A DNA stretch of 64,000 nucleotides, taken from the NCBI GenBank assembly GCA_934045075.1, contig OW203750.1, positions 9,521,729 through 9,585,728 on the forward strand, in the 5' to 3' direction. Both the position numbers and the translations under genes were made by a program. The first letter of the stretch is position 1; each line of letters opens with the position of its first letter. Under the pieces are notes generated by a model. The model had not been told where the DNA came from and did not search any database. It saw only the letters and a list, made by a program, of their open reading frames with translations. This DNA comes from Yponomeuta sedellus. Lineage: Eukaryota > Arthropoda > Insecta > Lepidoptera > Yponomeutidae. Below are positions 46,655-57,500 of this stretch, one piece after another.

Positions 46655-46860
46655 GATGACTTCTAAGCGAGGGGTTTTGCTATTACACTTATTACACTTG
46701 CGCCCCGCAGCCCCGTCCCGATCAGCAGAAGGTTGGACCTGGGCGACTTCTGAGCGAGGGGTTTTAATTTTACACATATTACACTCGCACTCCGCAGCGT
46801 AAGCTGAGTCAATTTTATCTGAGTAGGCGGTTTTACTTATACACATATTACACTGGAGCC
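46655..46860 (-). repeat. Degenerate copies of STAT 45.1-kb exon 5' edge
   Basis: Positions 46701-46738 on the minus strand align with the first 38 bases or so of exon 45004-45165 after an ag acceptor at 46739-46740. Flanking sequence shares agcgaggggtt and tacactcattacact-like stretches with the true intron flank at 45185-45220. Further partial flank copies are at 45200-45285 and 45750-45785. Confidence 0.6.
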
Positions 46861-47163
46861 CCGGCATCTGTACCGAGGACTTTAGTTTTCTAAGGCTGGC
46901 TTGCGGCTAAGCTATCTGACAGGATTAACTATCAGTTTATCAATAGGTAGGCCCTATCCAGTGAGTAAACCGAAAAATGTCTTGCACTGTGCCATTTGCA
47001 GAGTTATCCATAGACAAATTGTATGAGTTATTAACTAAATTTCGGATTCTGAACGATTTATTTCAAAAATTGTATGACTGACTATCCTGTCAATCCGATA
47101 TCCTGTTAATCCGATATCCTGTTAATCCCTGGATAAGTAATAATAATATTAATAAATAAATAT

Positions 47164-47376
47164 TCATGGACATATTACACAGATCTCGTTAGCCCTATAC
47201 TAAGTATAACTAAATGACTTGTGTTACAGGTGCTAACTCGACGATAGATTTAATACAATAAATACCTAGATGGCATCCAAGACCCGAGACAAACTAGAGA
47301 AGTTCATTTCCTAGTTTGACCCGGCCGGGGATCGAACCCGAGATCTTCGGTGTAACAGTCAGCGTGCCAAACCGCC
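47164..47376 (-). mobile_element. SINE-C copy
   Basis: Same layout as 23991-24222, with a shortened head. It is 195 bp below the STAT 47.6-kb exon. Confidence 0.75.
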
Positions 47377-47570
47377 GTCAGTACGAGTATTTATCTATTT
47401 ACTTACTTACCCACTGAAGTTATAGTGGTTATACCTTTAGTTGAACTGAAGTTACTGAAGTTATACCACTCGCTAACTGTGGAGGAAAACATCGTGAAGA
47501 AACTTGAAAGTCTTGTCTTGTGGACGCGCATGCAACTTCTTAACGTCGAAATAAATTAGGCCATCAGTAC

Positions 47571-47677
47571 CTGAATATCTTCTCGGCTAAGAAGCGCAGG
47601 TTGTCGGCCGAGAGGTGGCCGTCGGTGGCCGATTTGAACTTGATGCACAGCGTCTCAGCGAGCTGGCCCCACGACAC
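47571..47677 (-). CDS. STAT: STAT exon, linker domain
   Basis: The exon reads VSWGQLAETLCIKFKSATD, then GHLSADNLRFLAEKIF, matching STAT5 VLWPQLCEALNMKFKAE and LTKENLVFLAQKLF, the helical linker between the DNA-binding and SH2 domains. Acceptor ccttccag and donor gtactg flank it. It starts in phase 0 and ends with two bases of an Arg or Ser codon. Confidence 0.92.
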
Positions 47678-48077
47678 CTGGAAGGAACGGACGTATGTGA
47701 AACGACGAAATTAAATGAAAAGGTTTTATTCAAAGTAGCGCACAAACTGCGGCTTAGCGAATGTTGTAACGTTGTCTTTTCAAGTAAGTCTAAACGGTAA
47801 ATAACTCTTCCATTTGACCAAAAAATATTTTAGTATATTTTTGGAGGACCTAAAAGCAACATAAAAATATATTTTAAAACTTTACTTTCCTAAACAGCCA
47901 AAAACTCGGTCAGCCATTTTTGTCTATAGTTTGAAGTACAGAAAATTGTTAACCAAGTTTGACATTCAATTTTCTGTAAGTGATGTCTGAGCATAGTGAA
48001 ATAACAACAACGCAACCATGATTTCATCGAATTTACATCCAAAATATACCAATTATCATTATTGCATTGTTCGAGAA

Positions 48078-48235
48078 TGAAAAAACACGTCAATAAAGAC
48101 CCCCAGGAAGTTGTGGATTCATGTACCCAGTGAAATTAACATTCGAAACACTTGGCTCAAACTTGCCAAAAGAGACCCGGACTCTTTATCAACTGAAACT
48201 CGGGTGTATTTATGTGAAGATCACTTTGATGTAAG
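48078..48235 (+). pseudogene. THAP-domain fragment
   Basis: Reads TSIKTPRKLWIHVPSE, then RNTWLKLAKRDPDSL and YLCEDHFD, the latter half of a THAP zinc finger (C..H with the HF pair), then a gtaagt donor. The first Cys pair is lost through an upstream stop. THAP domains are common in transposases and derived genes; this is most likely a transposon scrap. It is opposite to STAT. Confidence 0.65.
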
Positions 48236-48576
48236 TCCTATAATAATCAATGTCCGCTGGCTCTGGCTGACAAATGTTTGTTCACACACTTTAGATGCTT
48301 TCAAGATGGCGGATAGCGTTTTCGCCGTTACGAATTAAACGAGGAAATTTTTTTTTTACTTTGCAAATGTTGCAGCCATCCTGCATACTTACTTAGTAAA
48401 ATCAATATATTTCGGTTTCTGACGTTAAATACTATAGGAAATATTCATTTATCGCGTCAAATTTGATACGTGTCAAATAGCGGATTCAAACTAAGCGTCC
48501 ATTTCAAAATCTGGATTATTTTGGAGAAAAAATGGACAAAAATAACTCCAAACTTAGCCTTTGACTGATAACTCAC

Positions 48577-48646
48577 CTTAACAGATATGGCAAAGGAGAG
48601 CCTCTCCAGTTGACTGAAGTTGGTGACCTAAGTAACGATGGCCATC
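48577..48646 (-). pseudogene. Decayed partial copy of the STAT 49.9-kb exon
   Basis: On the minus strand this segment matches the last 70 bp of exon 49858-49986 and keeps a gtgagt donor. FSQLERL is retained and PFAVPDK has become SFAISVK. The Trp codon before DNAF is now TAG (48628-48630), so it cannot serve in frame. No acceptor copy is visible. It lies between exons 49.9 kb and 47.6 kb. Confidence 0.8.
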
Positions 48647-48901
48647 AAATGCGGCTTTTATTATTGGATAGTGGGAAAACCACACAGGGATCGCAGGGAT
48701 GATATCAGCCTGTACGGACCTCAGGTTCGCTCTAGATGCTTAAAGTTTGCCTCAGAAACGCTCGACTCGTTTCCAATAATCTCTTGATTCTGAAGGTCAT
48801 AGTAGAGTCTTCAAACTCACGCGAAGGGCTTAAAGCAGACCCGTAGGGACCTCAGACTTGTCTCTGGTCGTGGATAACTAAGGGACAGCTCTGTGGATAG
48901 C

Positions 48902-49080
48902 TTGTAACGGTGCAAACCTCTTCACACCATTTTTATTTCTTTTCTATTTATCATTTTCAAATATTTAAATTACGTCACTCATTCTTCGACTTCCCTCATT
49001 TTTCATCACTACTACTTTACCCTTTGACCAGATCTGACTTTTTACCTGCTTATCCGTTTTTTATTCAGTTTTTCTGTTTT
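48902..49080 (+). repeat. gtaacggtgcaaacctctt family copy
   Basis: Closely matches 18450-18620. Confidence 0.75.
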
Positions 49081-49109
49081 AATATTAATAAGTAAATACT
49101 AATAATAAT

Positions 49110-49506
49110 AATATTGGCCTTTTTGCATCTACTTAATGAGATGATTTATACAGCGTCCAGTGGTATCTTCACTCACACTAGATAGGTGAAGGGACCACTC
49201 CGACGCTGTAGTGCCTGGGACATGGTTTTATAGATGGTGTAGGCTTGCCCAGCACCTATACCGTCCTGGCAGCTTAGTCGGCCTAGCCCACAGGAAAGAC
49301 TAGTCAATACGTGCGGAGCCAACCAAGCCGCGGGTTTCCTCACGATGTTTTCCTTCACCGTTAGCGTGTGGTATTGCGACTAGAAATTCGCAAATGTACG
49401 TAACTTTGAAATAAAACAAAGTCATTGGTACATGCCCGCACTCGGGATCGAACCTGGGGCTCTCGCTTGCCAGTCTATGGTTCTACCCACTGAGCTACCA
49501 CCGCTC
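49110..49506 (-). mobile_element. SINE-D, near full-length
   Basis: On the minus strand it begins with a tRNA-like head (tggtagctcagtgggtaga, then ggttcgatcccgag), continues through the body shared with 34990-35313 (tgactttgtt, ccgcggc, actacagcgtcggagtgg) and ends in an ATT-type tail near 49110. Confidence 0.85.
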
Positions 49507-49564
49507 ATAAGTAAATACTAATCTACAAATAAAAGCACACCTAAAGTCGTTCCAGGGTTTAATA

Positions 49565-49756
49565 TCTATAATATAAAAATGAATCCCCGAATGTGTTGGT
49601 AAGCGCAAATCTCAAGAGCAGCTGAACCGATTTCGCTAATTCTTTTTTTAGAATATTCCTTGAAGTACGAGGATGGTTTTTATGGAGAGAAAAATAAAAA
49701 ATAATTAAAAAATCGACTGTCAGGCGAGGCGGTACGAAGTTCGCCGGGTCAGCTAG
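49565..49756 (+). mobile_element. Helitron-like unit
   Basis: Starts tctataatataaaaatgaat, ends gccgggtcagctag; same family as 17593-18115. Confidence 0.7.
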
Positions 49757-49857
49757 TTAATTATGAAAGTTATACAACGTTCCACTGGCGCCCAACGTGG
49801 GGCCTAAAGGCACACCTAAAGTCGTGCCAGGGTTTATTATTAATTTTCCAAGCTCAC

Positions 49858-49986
49858 CTTGTCAGGCACGGCGAACGGAAGCCTCTCGAGTTGGCTGAAG
49901 GCGTTGTCCCAAGTGACGGTGGCCCAGCCGTGGGGCTCCTGGTTCCCGTGCACTATCACCACCACTGGCAGCGACAGGGTCCACAC
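49858..49986 (-). CDS. STAT: STAT exon, DNA-binding domain end
   Basis: The 43 codons begin [18 protein letters not shown] and end [23 protein letters not shown], the tryptophan before DNAF and PFAVPDK are hallmarks of this part of STATs. Acceptor actggcag and donor gtgagc are present; both ends are phase 0. A decayed copy of the last 70 bp with its donor lies about 1.2 kb downstream at 48577-48646. Confidence 0.94.
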
Positions 49987-50058
49987 CTGCCAGTCGGGGA
50001 TCAGAGGTGTAGCATTTTCTAAGGTTAACACGAGCACTAGACATAATAAGTAAATAAT

Positions 50059-50224
50059 CTATAATATAAAAATGAATCGCTTAATGTGTTGGTAAGCGCA
50101 AATCTCGCTAATTCTTTTTTTAGAATATTCCTTGAAGTACGAGGATGGTTCTTACAGGGGGAAAAATAAAAAATGATTTAAAGAATCGCCTGTGAGGCAG
50201 TACGAAGTTCACTGGGTCAGCTAG
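50059..50224 (+). mobile_element. Helitron-like unit, internally deleted
   Basis: Same ends as 49565-49756. Flanked by an imperfect direct repeat (cacgagcactagacat) at about 50030 and 50226, which is unusual for a Helitron. Confidence 0.65.
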
Positions 50225-50257
50225 ATCACGAGCACTAGACATCATAAATAAATATTC

Positions 50258-50485
50258 ATGGACATATTACACAGATCTCGTTAGCCCTATACTAAGTACA
50301 ACTAAATGACTTGTGTTACGGGTGCTAACTCGACGATATATTTAATACAATAAATACATAGATAACATCCAAGACCCGAGACAAACTAGAAAAGTTCGTG
50401 TCCTACCTTGACCCGGCCGGGGATCGAACCCGAGACGTACGGTTTTACAGTCAGCGTGCCAAACTGCTGCGCCACCTAGGCCGTC
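50258..50485 (-). mobile_element. SINE-C copy
   Basis: Same layout as 23991-24222. It lies directly beside a Helitron-like unit. Confidence 0.78.
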
Positions 50486-50529
50486 ATAATAAACACTGCA
50501 TGTAAACGGATTTTACTCGCTCCGTTGTT

Positions 50530-50778
50530 GTCGTCAGGCTATACTAGTCCACTGCTGGACATAGCCCTCCCCTAAAGAGCGCCACGTTGTGCTATCATAG
50601 GGTGTAATGCCCAAAATCCCCACGCTGGGCATGCGGGTTGGGGATCGCAGTTCTGTGGAATTGTACTGCAGGGAGCGCTGCCGCCCACCCCCCGGTTTGT
50701 GTCCCTTAGTCGCCTTTTACAACACCCGCGGGAAGAATTGGGTTGGTGCTATTCTCTAGGCCGACACCACACAGCACC
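50530..50778 (-). mobile_element. SINE-B copy
   Basis: Shares ccccacgctgggcatgcggg, the cagcgctccctgcag-like middle and gccgacaccacacagc with the other copies. Confidence 0.8.
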
Positions 50779-50869
50779 TACAAGTTTAATTTTACATTTT
50801 TTACAATTTTCCGACGTTTCGGCTCTTTTTCAAGCACCATGGTCTCGGAATACTGTGGTGACGGTTTAT

Positions 50870-51188
50870 ATTCTTTTTAATGTACTAACCCGTGCTAAGG
50901 ACAATTTTTGAAATCTATTTAGAGGGTAAAAATTCCACCCATGCCGGGATTCGAACCCGCTACCTCTGGTTATCAGTGCCAGCGCTCTTTCTAACTGAGC
51001 TAATTGGCGACTCACCGGCATCAGTGAAATTTCGAACCTCTTTACAATACTCTCTGTATTACGTACAGGCAGCGACATCTGGCTGAAGTAGATTGTATCA
51101 CTTACAGCCCCGAGTACCTACTTTGCAGTTAGGTTTTTACATCGGATTGAAATGGGTGGAATTTTTAGCCTCTAAATAGGTTTTTAAA
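50870..51188. mobile_element. SINE-A composite
   Basis: An antisense copy with tail, head and 5' extension (50870-51148) is followed by a short sense piece (tgggtggaatttttagcc to aggtttttaaa). No clean target duplication. Confidence 0.7.
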
Positions 51189-51269
51189 ATGTATACCGAT
51201 GTCTGTTGCTCAATAAATACCTTCATTTTTTTTGAGGTAAATATACATTCTGTGGCGCGCCGTACTGTC

Positions 51270-51470
51270 AGAAGTTATCGATATCAACCCTTGTTGTCCC
51301 CACTGCTGGGGCACCGGTCTCTTCCTGCATCGCTGGAAGGTTAGGCCATACTCCACCACGGGGGCCAAGTCCGGGTTGGTGGAGGATTGTAAGACAGTGG
51401 CGGGCCTTACTGTCAGTTGTTATCAAGCCGCCCGTAAGGCCTCTGACATGGCTTAACGACTGCCATTATT
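51270..51470. repeat. SINE-F partial copy
   Basis: Opposite orientation to 24250-24450; ends 28 bp below the STAT 51.5-kb exon. Confidence 0.7.
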
Positions 51471-51497
51471 GTAATATGAAAATGGACACAGACATAC

Positions 51498-51621
51498 CTG
51501 GAAGTCGAGCTCGCCGCCGCCAACCTTGAACTTGGACTGGAAGAAGAGAGTGAGCTTCTCATCCATGACGCTCTCAGTGCCTTTCTTCTCAGCTCGCTTG
51601 ATCTTGCGCAGCTGCATGTTG
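51498..51621 (-). CDS. STAT: STAT exon, DNA-binding domain
   Basis: The exon completes the split Arg and reads NMQLRKIKRAEKKGTESVMD, then EKLTLFFQSKFKVGGGELDFQ. The basic KIKRAEKKG stretch corresponds to the KRIKRADRRG segment of STAT5, and GGGELDFQ to SNELVFQ. Acceptor gccgcag and donor gtatgt are present. It ends in phase 0. Confidence 0.93.
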
Positions 51622-51666
51622 CTGCGGCGTCACATGCAAAGGAGATATTTCATAGTAAAATTCCAC

Positions 51667-51750
51667 TTTTTTAAAAACCCCAGTTAGAGGCGAAAAATTC
51701 CACCAATTTAAAATTGTCCTTAGCACGGGTTAGTGCATTAAAAATAATAT
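51667..51750. mobile_element. SINE-A inverted composite, minimal
   Basis: An antisense stub (taaaaaccccagttagagg) joins a sense tail (ttagcacgggttagtgc). Duplication aaaattccac at 51657-51666 and 51751-51760. It lies 45 bp upstream of the STAT 51.5-kb exon's acceptor. Confidence 0.85.
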
Positions 51751-51949
51751 AAAATTCCACATATTATTGATTTTATTATGCATGTATGATGAGAAGAGGC
51801 ATGTAAGGTTTGGTGGAAGAAATCTCTTACAGGGAAAAGTTCGTCTTTGCAACTGTTATTTCTTATGTAGTAGGTACATGTGTGTCTTAAAAAAGCAGTC
51901 TCGTTTCGTTGTCCTATAATTCGCCAACGACTCCGCTGTATAAATTGGA

Positions 51950-51995
51950 ATAGAACCCTAAACTAGACTCAACAGAGTCTAGTTTAGGGTTCTAT
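51950..51995. repeat. Perfect hairpin, 21-bp stem
   Basis: Left arm atagaaccctaaactagact plus c, exact complement on the right, loop aaca. Confidence 0.88.
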
Positions 51996-52004
51996 TGTGT
52001 ATAT

Positions 52005-52165
52005 ATAGTGTAAAGAGGTGCGAAATTTCACTGATGCCGTGAGTCGCCCATTGGCTCAATTGGTAGAGCGCTGGCACAGATAGCCAGAGGTTGCGGGTTC
52101 GAATCCCGGCATGGGTGAAAAAAAAATATTTAGCCTCTAAATAGGTTTTTAAATTTGTCCTTAGT
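52005..52165 (+). mobile_element. SINE-A, simple copy
   Basis: A sense copy from gtaaagaggtgcgaaatttc through A and B boxes to ggtttttaaatttgtcctta; the last tail part is missing. Confidence 0.8.
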
Positions 52166-52668
52166 GACCAGTAACTTTAACTTCCAGATTAGCTAAATTA
52201 GAACCTAAACCAGACTCAATGGATGCTCACAACCACCGATTCAACCCAGTTTGTCCTAGTTTTTTTTAGCCCTATAAAGGGCACCCTCCGGAGGACACGG
52301 TGGAGGAAGGTGGTGAATGCTCATGCATAACAGCACCCGGCCGTGCTGCCAATGTGGGACTCACAAGAAGTGCGCCTACCCACTAAACACCACCTTGGGA
52401 CTGGCTTCGGTCCTAAGGACTAGACATGTGTAAGTACTGTGTTATGCAGTACGCGTTATATAGCACGACCGCGTACTGAATCAGTACCCAGTACGCGGCA
52501 AAATTTAGTATGACCTATGGCATGATCAGTACGTCGCGGCCGGCCGCGGCTAATCGTTGCCGCGGCTAATTACTTGCAAAAGCATGGCACAAAGCGCGCG
52601 GCGATCGGCGAGCGTACCTTATTGCTTTGTTAATAGGATACTTTTTATCACAAATTATTATCCTACTT

Positions 52669-52707
52669 CGATGTTCGGGTGTCCGTCGGTAGGACACCCG
52701 AACATCG
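52669..52707. repeat. Perfect hairpin, 16-bp stem
   Basis: cgatgttcgggtgtcc and its complement around a 7-base loop. Confidence 0.85.
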
Positions 52708-53173
52708 TTTTGAACTCAATACGTTCTTGATAAGGCCTACATTTCTTCGACACCGCCTCGTATTTAATGTATAATGTATAATACGTGATACTCTACAAGA
52801 CGGGTTACGTCATGTAGGCATAATGACAATGACTTTAAACATGGCCCTCGTGAGTTATAATATAACGCGACATCTCAGGTAGGCCATGTTCCGCGTACTG
52901 CGTACTGCTATAATGCCATAAGGCGCGGTACGAAATGCCATGCCATGTGGCATGTTCTCATAGGGTACTGTTTTGCGCATGTCTAATGTCTACCTTCTAG
53001 AATAAGTCGCAGCAGATTATATTTGTCAGCTCGCACGATGTGACCAAGGTATTGTAGCTTTCCTCGCTTTACAGTCTTCGAGAGCTCTACCTTTTATAAC
53101 ATCTTTTATAAAACTGAAAAGAAACTTCCCCGCCGCGATGCAGGATGCAATCGGCGCCCCCTGGCGGACTCAC

Positions 53174-53328
53174 CGGAAGCTGACGGAGAGCTGCTTGCTG
53201 GTGGGGTGGAACTCCATGGTGCCGGAGTTGTTGAGGATGTCGCCGCACTCCGCCGGCATCTTCACCAGCCCCGACGCCGGCTCGGACTTCAGCAGCAGCT
53301 GCGCCTGCTGCTCCGAGATTATTGTCAC
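53174..53328 (-). CDS. STAT: STAT exon, DNA-binding domain
   Basis: The exon opens with VTIISEQQAQLLL and continues through ECGDILNNSGTMEFHP to KQLSVSFR, a standard STAT DNA-binding segment (STAT5: ATIISEQQAKSLL, ILNNCCVMEY, SAHFRNM). Acceptor ccccgcag and donor gtgagt are both clean. It begins in phase 0 and ends with two bases of an Arg codon completed by the next exon. The 9.4-kb intron upstream contains the complete BEL/Pao element. Confidence 0.93.
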
Positions 53329-53878
53329 CTGCGGGGAAGATCGTTAATATATTGAAGAAGAAGAAAAAACATTTATTATAGCCACAGTACGGTCGCGGTC
53401 TAAAAATGTTTATCAGTTTTCAAATTATTCTAATTTAGCACACTGTGTGCACTAAAGTCTAAAATACTATATCTAGGTACGTATTACTTTTTAATAGTTG
53501 TAGTATCGATTCCAACAAAAAGAGTATTCATGACGTTTTGATGATGAAACTCTTTTCTTTATTTAAAAGTTGACATAATTGAATTTTTTACAATGACATT
53601 TATCAAAAATACTAGGGTTGAAGTAATAGAATTGCCAAAACTACTAAAATTGAATTAAATTTCAATAATAGAAATTGATTGTAAAACCATGGCAACCTCG
53701 CTTGGGTGAATCTCTATTGCTTCTTCTATGCTCTATACCTACCTAATCAAATCACATAATATCATCGATCATGTGGCATAGATTTGTGCATGCAATTACC
53801 AACCTTAAAGTGGTAAACATTTTCAAACCGCGAGTGTACACACGCCACAATAACAAAGCAAACTTAAAACACATTACT

Positions 53879-54018
53879 AAGGGCTGATTTTTCAATAGTC
53901 ATAACTTTTATCTGAGGAATAAAAATGACAGTTTGACAGCTTATGTATGAACATTATGTCAAACCGCTATTTTTATTTCTCAGATATAAGTTACCTGACT
54001 ATTAAAAAATCATCCCTT
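53879..54018. mobile_element. MITE with gggctgatttttcaatagtc ends
   Basis: Left gggctgatttttcaatagtc pairs with the right end gactattaaaaaatcatccc; taa flanks both ends. About 95 bp beyond the BEL/Pao 3' LTR edge. Confidence 0.82.
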
Positions 54019-54114
54019 AATAACATTCAAATAAAAAAATAAGGACACTGAAAGTCACGGCGTGTCACTGCCGCTATAAACGGCAACTGACTCAGCATAT
54101 GCTGATAGGCAAGC

Positions 54115-54277
54115 TGTTTCAGGCGCAATAAAACATATCAAATATTTAGAAATGAAAACTGTATTCCACTGAATTTACATGTATTTTATTATAATAGGTT
54201 CTTGGACCTCTCGCTACGGCTTATAGTGTGCAACTGACATATGAACGAATGAATGATTTTGATGTACGTCTCGTACA
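54115..54277 (-). repeat. BEL/Pao 3' LTR
   Basis: 163 bp, identical by eye to the upper LTR. On the minus strand it contains AATAAA, a candidate poly(A) signal in the same sense as STAT. The inner flank is only weakly purine-rich. Confidence 0.93.
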
Positions 54278-54546
54278 TATTCCCAACAGAGGAAGAATTA
54301 AACATTTACTTGTAAACATAACATGCTATCAAATCATGCAATTTTCTTACAAGCTTGTTTCATTTAACTTTGCATACCCTAATTTAGCTAATAGAGTAAT
54401 ACAATACAATGTAATCTATGAAATTAAGAAGAAACATAAGTGTTTCCATGTAGAAACAGAAGTTACTACGCTAAGCCCTTAATCTGTTCTTAATTAACAA
54501 AATTTTAATTCTTATCCCATCACCACAATATATCTACCTATTAAAC

Positions 54547-57500
54547 CTAATTTTCTATAGGCAGTACACAAATCTTATAAATACTTGTTTTAATGACAGA
54601 CCCTGAAGGTGTTCTAATGGAAAGTGCCCTTACTTTGCCATCCGCTCCTGGGAAAACTTCTACAACACGGGCCATGGGCCACCTCAAAGGTGTGACATTA
54701 TCATTTTTAATAATAACTAAAGTGCCAACTTTGATATTGTCGTGGGCATAGCGCCATTTCGGCCTATTTTGCAATTGGACAAGGTATTGCTTATGCCACT
54801 GTTTCCAAAACAGTTGAACCATACGATTACAATGATCCCAGAACTTGATACGACTTATAGGTCTATTTATACAATCTTTCTCAGGGTAAGCTGTGAGCGG
54901 TGCTCCTGTTAAGAAATGACCTGCGGTTAAGTATGGCATTTCATTATTATCAGTTGTCGGCAAAGCTGTCAAAGGTCGTGAATTTAAAATTCCTTCAATT
55001 TGAACAATGACCGTATTCAATTCTTCGTATGTCAAGACAGATTCACCTACAACTCTTTTAATATGGTGCTTAAGCGATTTGATGCCAGCTTCCCATAAAC
55101 CAGCGAATATCGGTGAATAACTGGGGATAAACTTAAAAGTTATACCTACATCAGCAGTATAACGTTCAACTGCATTTTGATGATCAGTGGTAGACTGCAA
55201 CTGATACAATTTATTTAACTGATTCTGGGCTCCCTTGTATGTACTTGCATTATCACAATAGATTATTGATGGTTTGTTTCTACGAGATATAAATCTTTTC
55301 AATGCATTTAAAAAACATTCTGTGGTCAAATCCGAAACTAACTCGACATGTATAGCCTTTGTTATAAAACAAACGAAGAGCAAAATATATGATTTTTGAA
55401 TGACAGGCTTTCTAACTCTTAACATTTTTACATTGTAAGGACCTCCAAAATCCATTCCTACTCTTTCAAATACACGACAAGGATTGATCCTATCATAAGG
55501 AAGCGATCCCATCAATTGTTCTGCATGTTTTTTCTTTAGCTTAAAGCAAATGATACACTTAAGTAATACATGCTTAACTTCTCTAATACCATTAATAATG
55601 TGGTATGTCTGCATTAAATTTGACAATACAAGCTTTGCTCCAGCATGCATCAACGTCCTATGCTCCTTTTCTATCAAATAATGAACTATTTTTGACCCTT
55701 TTGGTAGTATAATAGGGTGCTTAGTAGCATAAGGAATGTCAGCATGCTGCAGACGACCGCCTACACGCAAAATGTGCATACCGTCCAGAAATGGATTCAA
55801 CGCCTGAAGATTGGACTTTGTAGGTAATTTAGAGTTTAAACATTTAATTTCTTCACTGAAGAATTTCACCTGCTCACCTCTGAGTATGATTTTCAAAGAA
55901 TAATCCAGTTCTTTAGGCGTTAAATTTCCAAATTGTCTATCTTGTAGTTTGCATTTACAATTCTTTACAAATCTGTAAATATATGCGATTATTCGTTTAA
56001 TTTTATTAATATTAGAACACTCCGTAAACAAAGGTAGCTCTTCAATTTGAGTAACAACATGAGAGGCCTTTAATTCAGGTAATTCTCTTGGCATTTCAAA
56101 GCCACCTATAGGCTGAAAATCCAGTTTGCTTAAGGCTGCAGGTCCATGAAACCATAGCTCGCTCGATTGCAATAGATGAGGCTCGACACCGCGCGATAAA
56201 CAGTCTGCTGGGTTTTCAGATGTGCTCACATAATGCCACGAGAATCCCTGTGTTAATTCACTAATAAATTTTATTCTATTTGCAACATATACACTGAGTT
56301 TCAGTGGGTTTGTTGCCAGCCAAGCAAGTACAACTTGCGAATCAACAAACAAACTAACATTTACGTTAAACTTCGGTTTCATTATGTCATAAACCTTTTT
56401 AACCAACTTGGCTAACAATAACGCACTATTTAACTCTAAACGAGGTGTCGTTAACTCGGTCATCGGATTGACGCGTGATTTAGAACACAATAGGTTAACA
56501 TTTATATTATTGTCAGAGTCTACAATTCTTAGATACACGCAGCATCCCTGAGCTTTGCTACTAGCATCGGCGTAACCAACGATGTCAATAATTTTCGCTT
56601 TAGACGTATCTAAATTTCGTTGAATGATAATGTCATTCATCTGATTTAAGCTGTTAGCAAACTTTTTGAACTTGTTATTGAGCTCTTCGGACAAAGGATT
56701 ATCCCAACCGGTATTTTCTAACCAGCTCTGTTGCACTAGTAGCTTTGCGCTTACAACCACGGGCCCTACCAAGCCTAATGGGTCAAAAAGCTTACTTACA
56801 AATGACAATACATCTCTCTTCGTGTAAACGTCACGAAGCGTTTGCCGAGGGGAGCTAATTATTAACGTATCTGACTCTAAATCACATTGTATGCCTAAAG
56901 TTTTTACAACACAATTCTTATCGTCAGTAAAATGTATATAACCTTTGGTTTGACAATTTGACGGTATATCATTCAACAATTGACTATTATTAGTACACCA
57001 TTTGTGCAATTCAAAACCACCTTTATTTAATAAGTTTATCAATTGGTTCTTAGCTTCTAAAAGCTCGTTTACGTTATTGTTTAATAAATTTACGTCATCG
57101 ACGTACGTATTATGTAACAGCGCGTCGGCAGCCAGGGGAAAATCGTCAGCAAATCGTTTTACTAATTCGAGCAAACAACGTGTTGCGAGAAACGATGAGG
57201 ATTTGAGGCCGTACGAAACCGTTTGGAGTTGAAGACATTGAACATCAGCATATGGAGCTGGTCTCCATAAAATATTTTGTAAAGGCCGGTGTGATGGCGT
57301 TAAGTCAATTGCTCTAAACATTTTGCGAATGTCGCAGTTCAATATAAACTTAAATAATCTAAACAGAACCAGTATACTGAATAAATCATTTTGGACAACA
57401 GACCCGTTTAATAGAACGTCATTTAATGAAATTTTTTCCAATGAAGGCATGCTACCATCAAAGACTACTCTTAGCTTAGTAGTTTGGCTGTTCTCATTGA

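Noticed and set aside
54228..54482. Plus-strand 84-codon frame at the BEL/Pao 3' end
   Set aside because: It starts inside the LTR and has no recognisable protein features.
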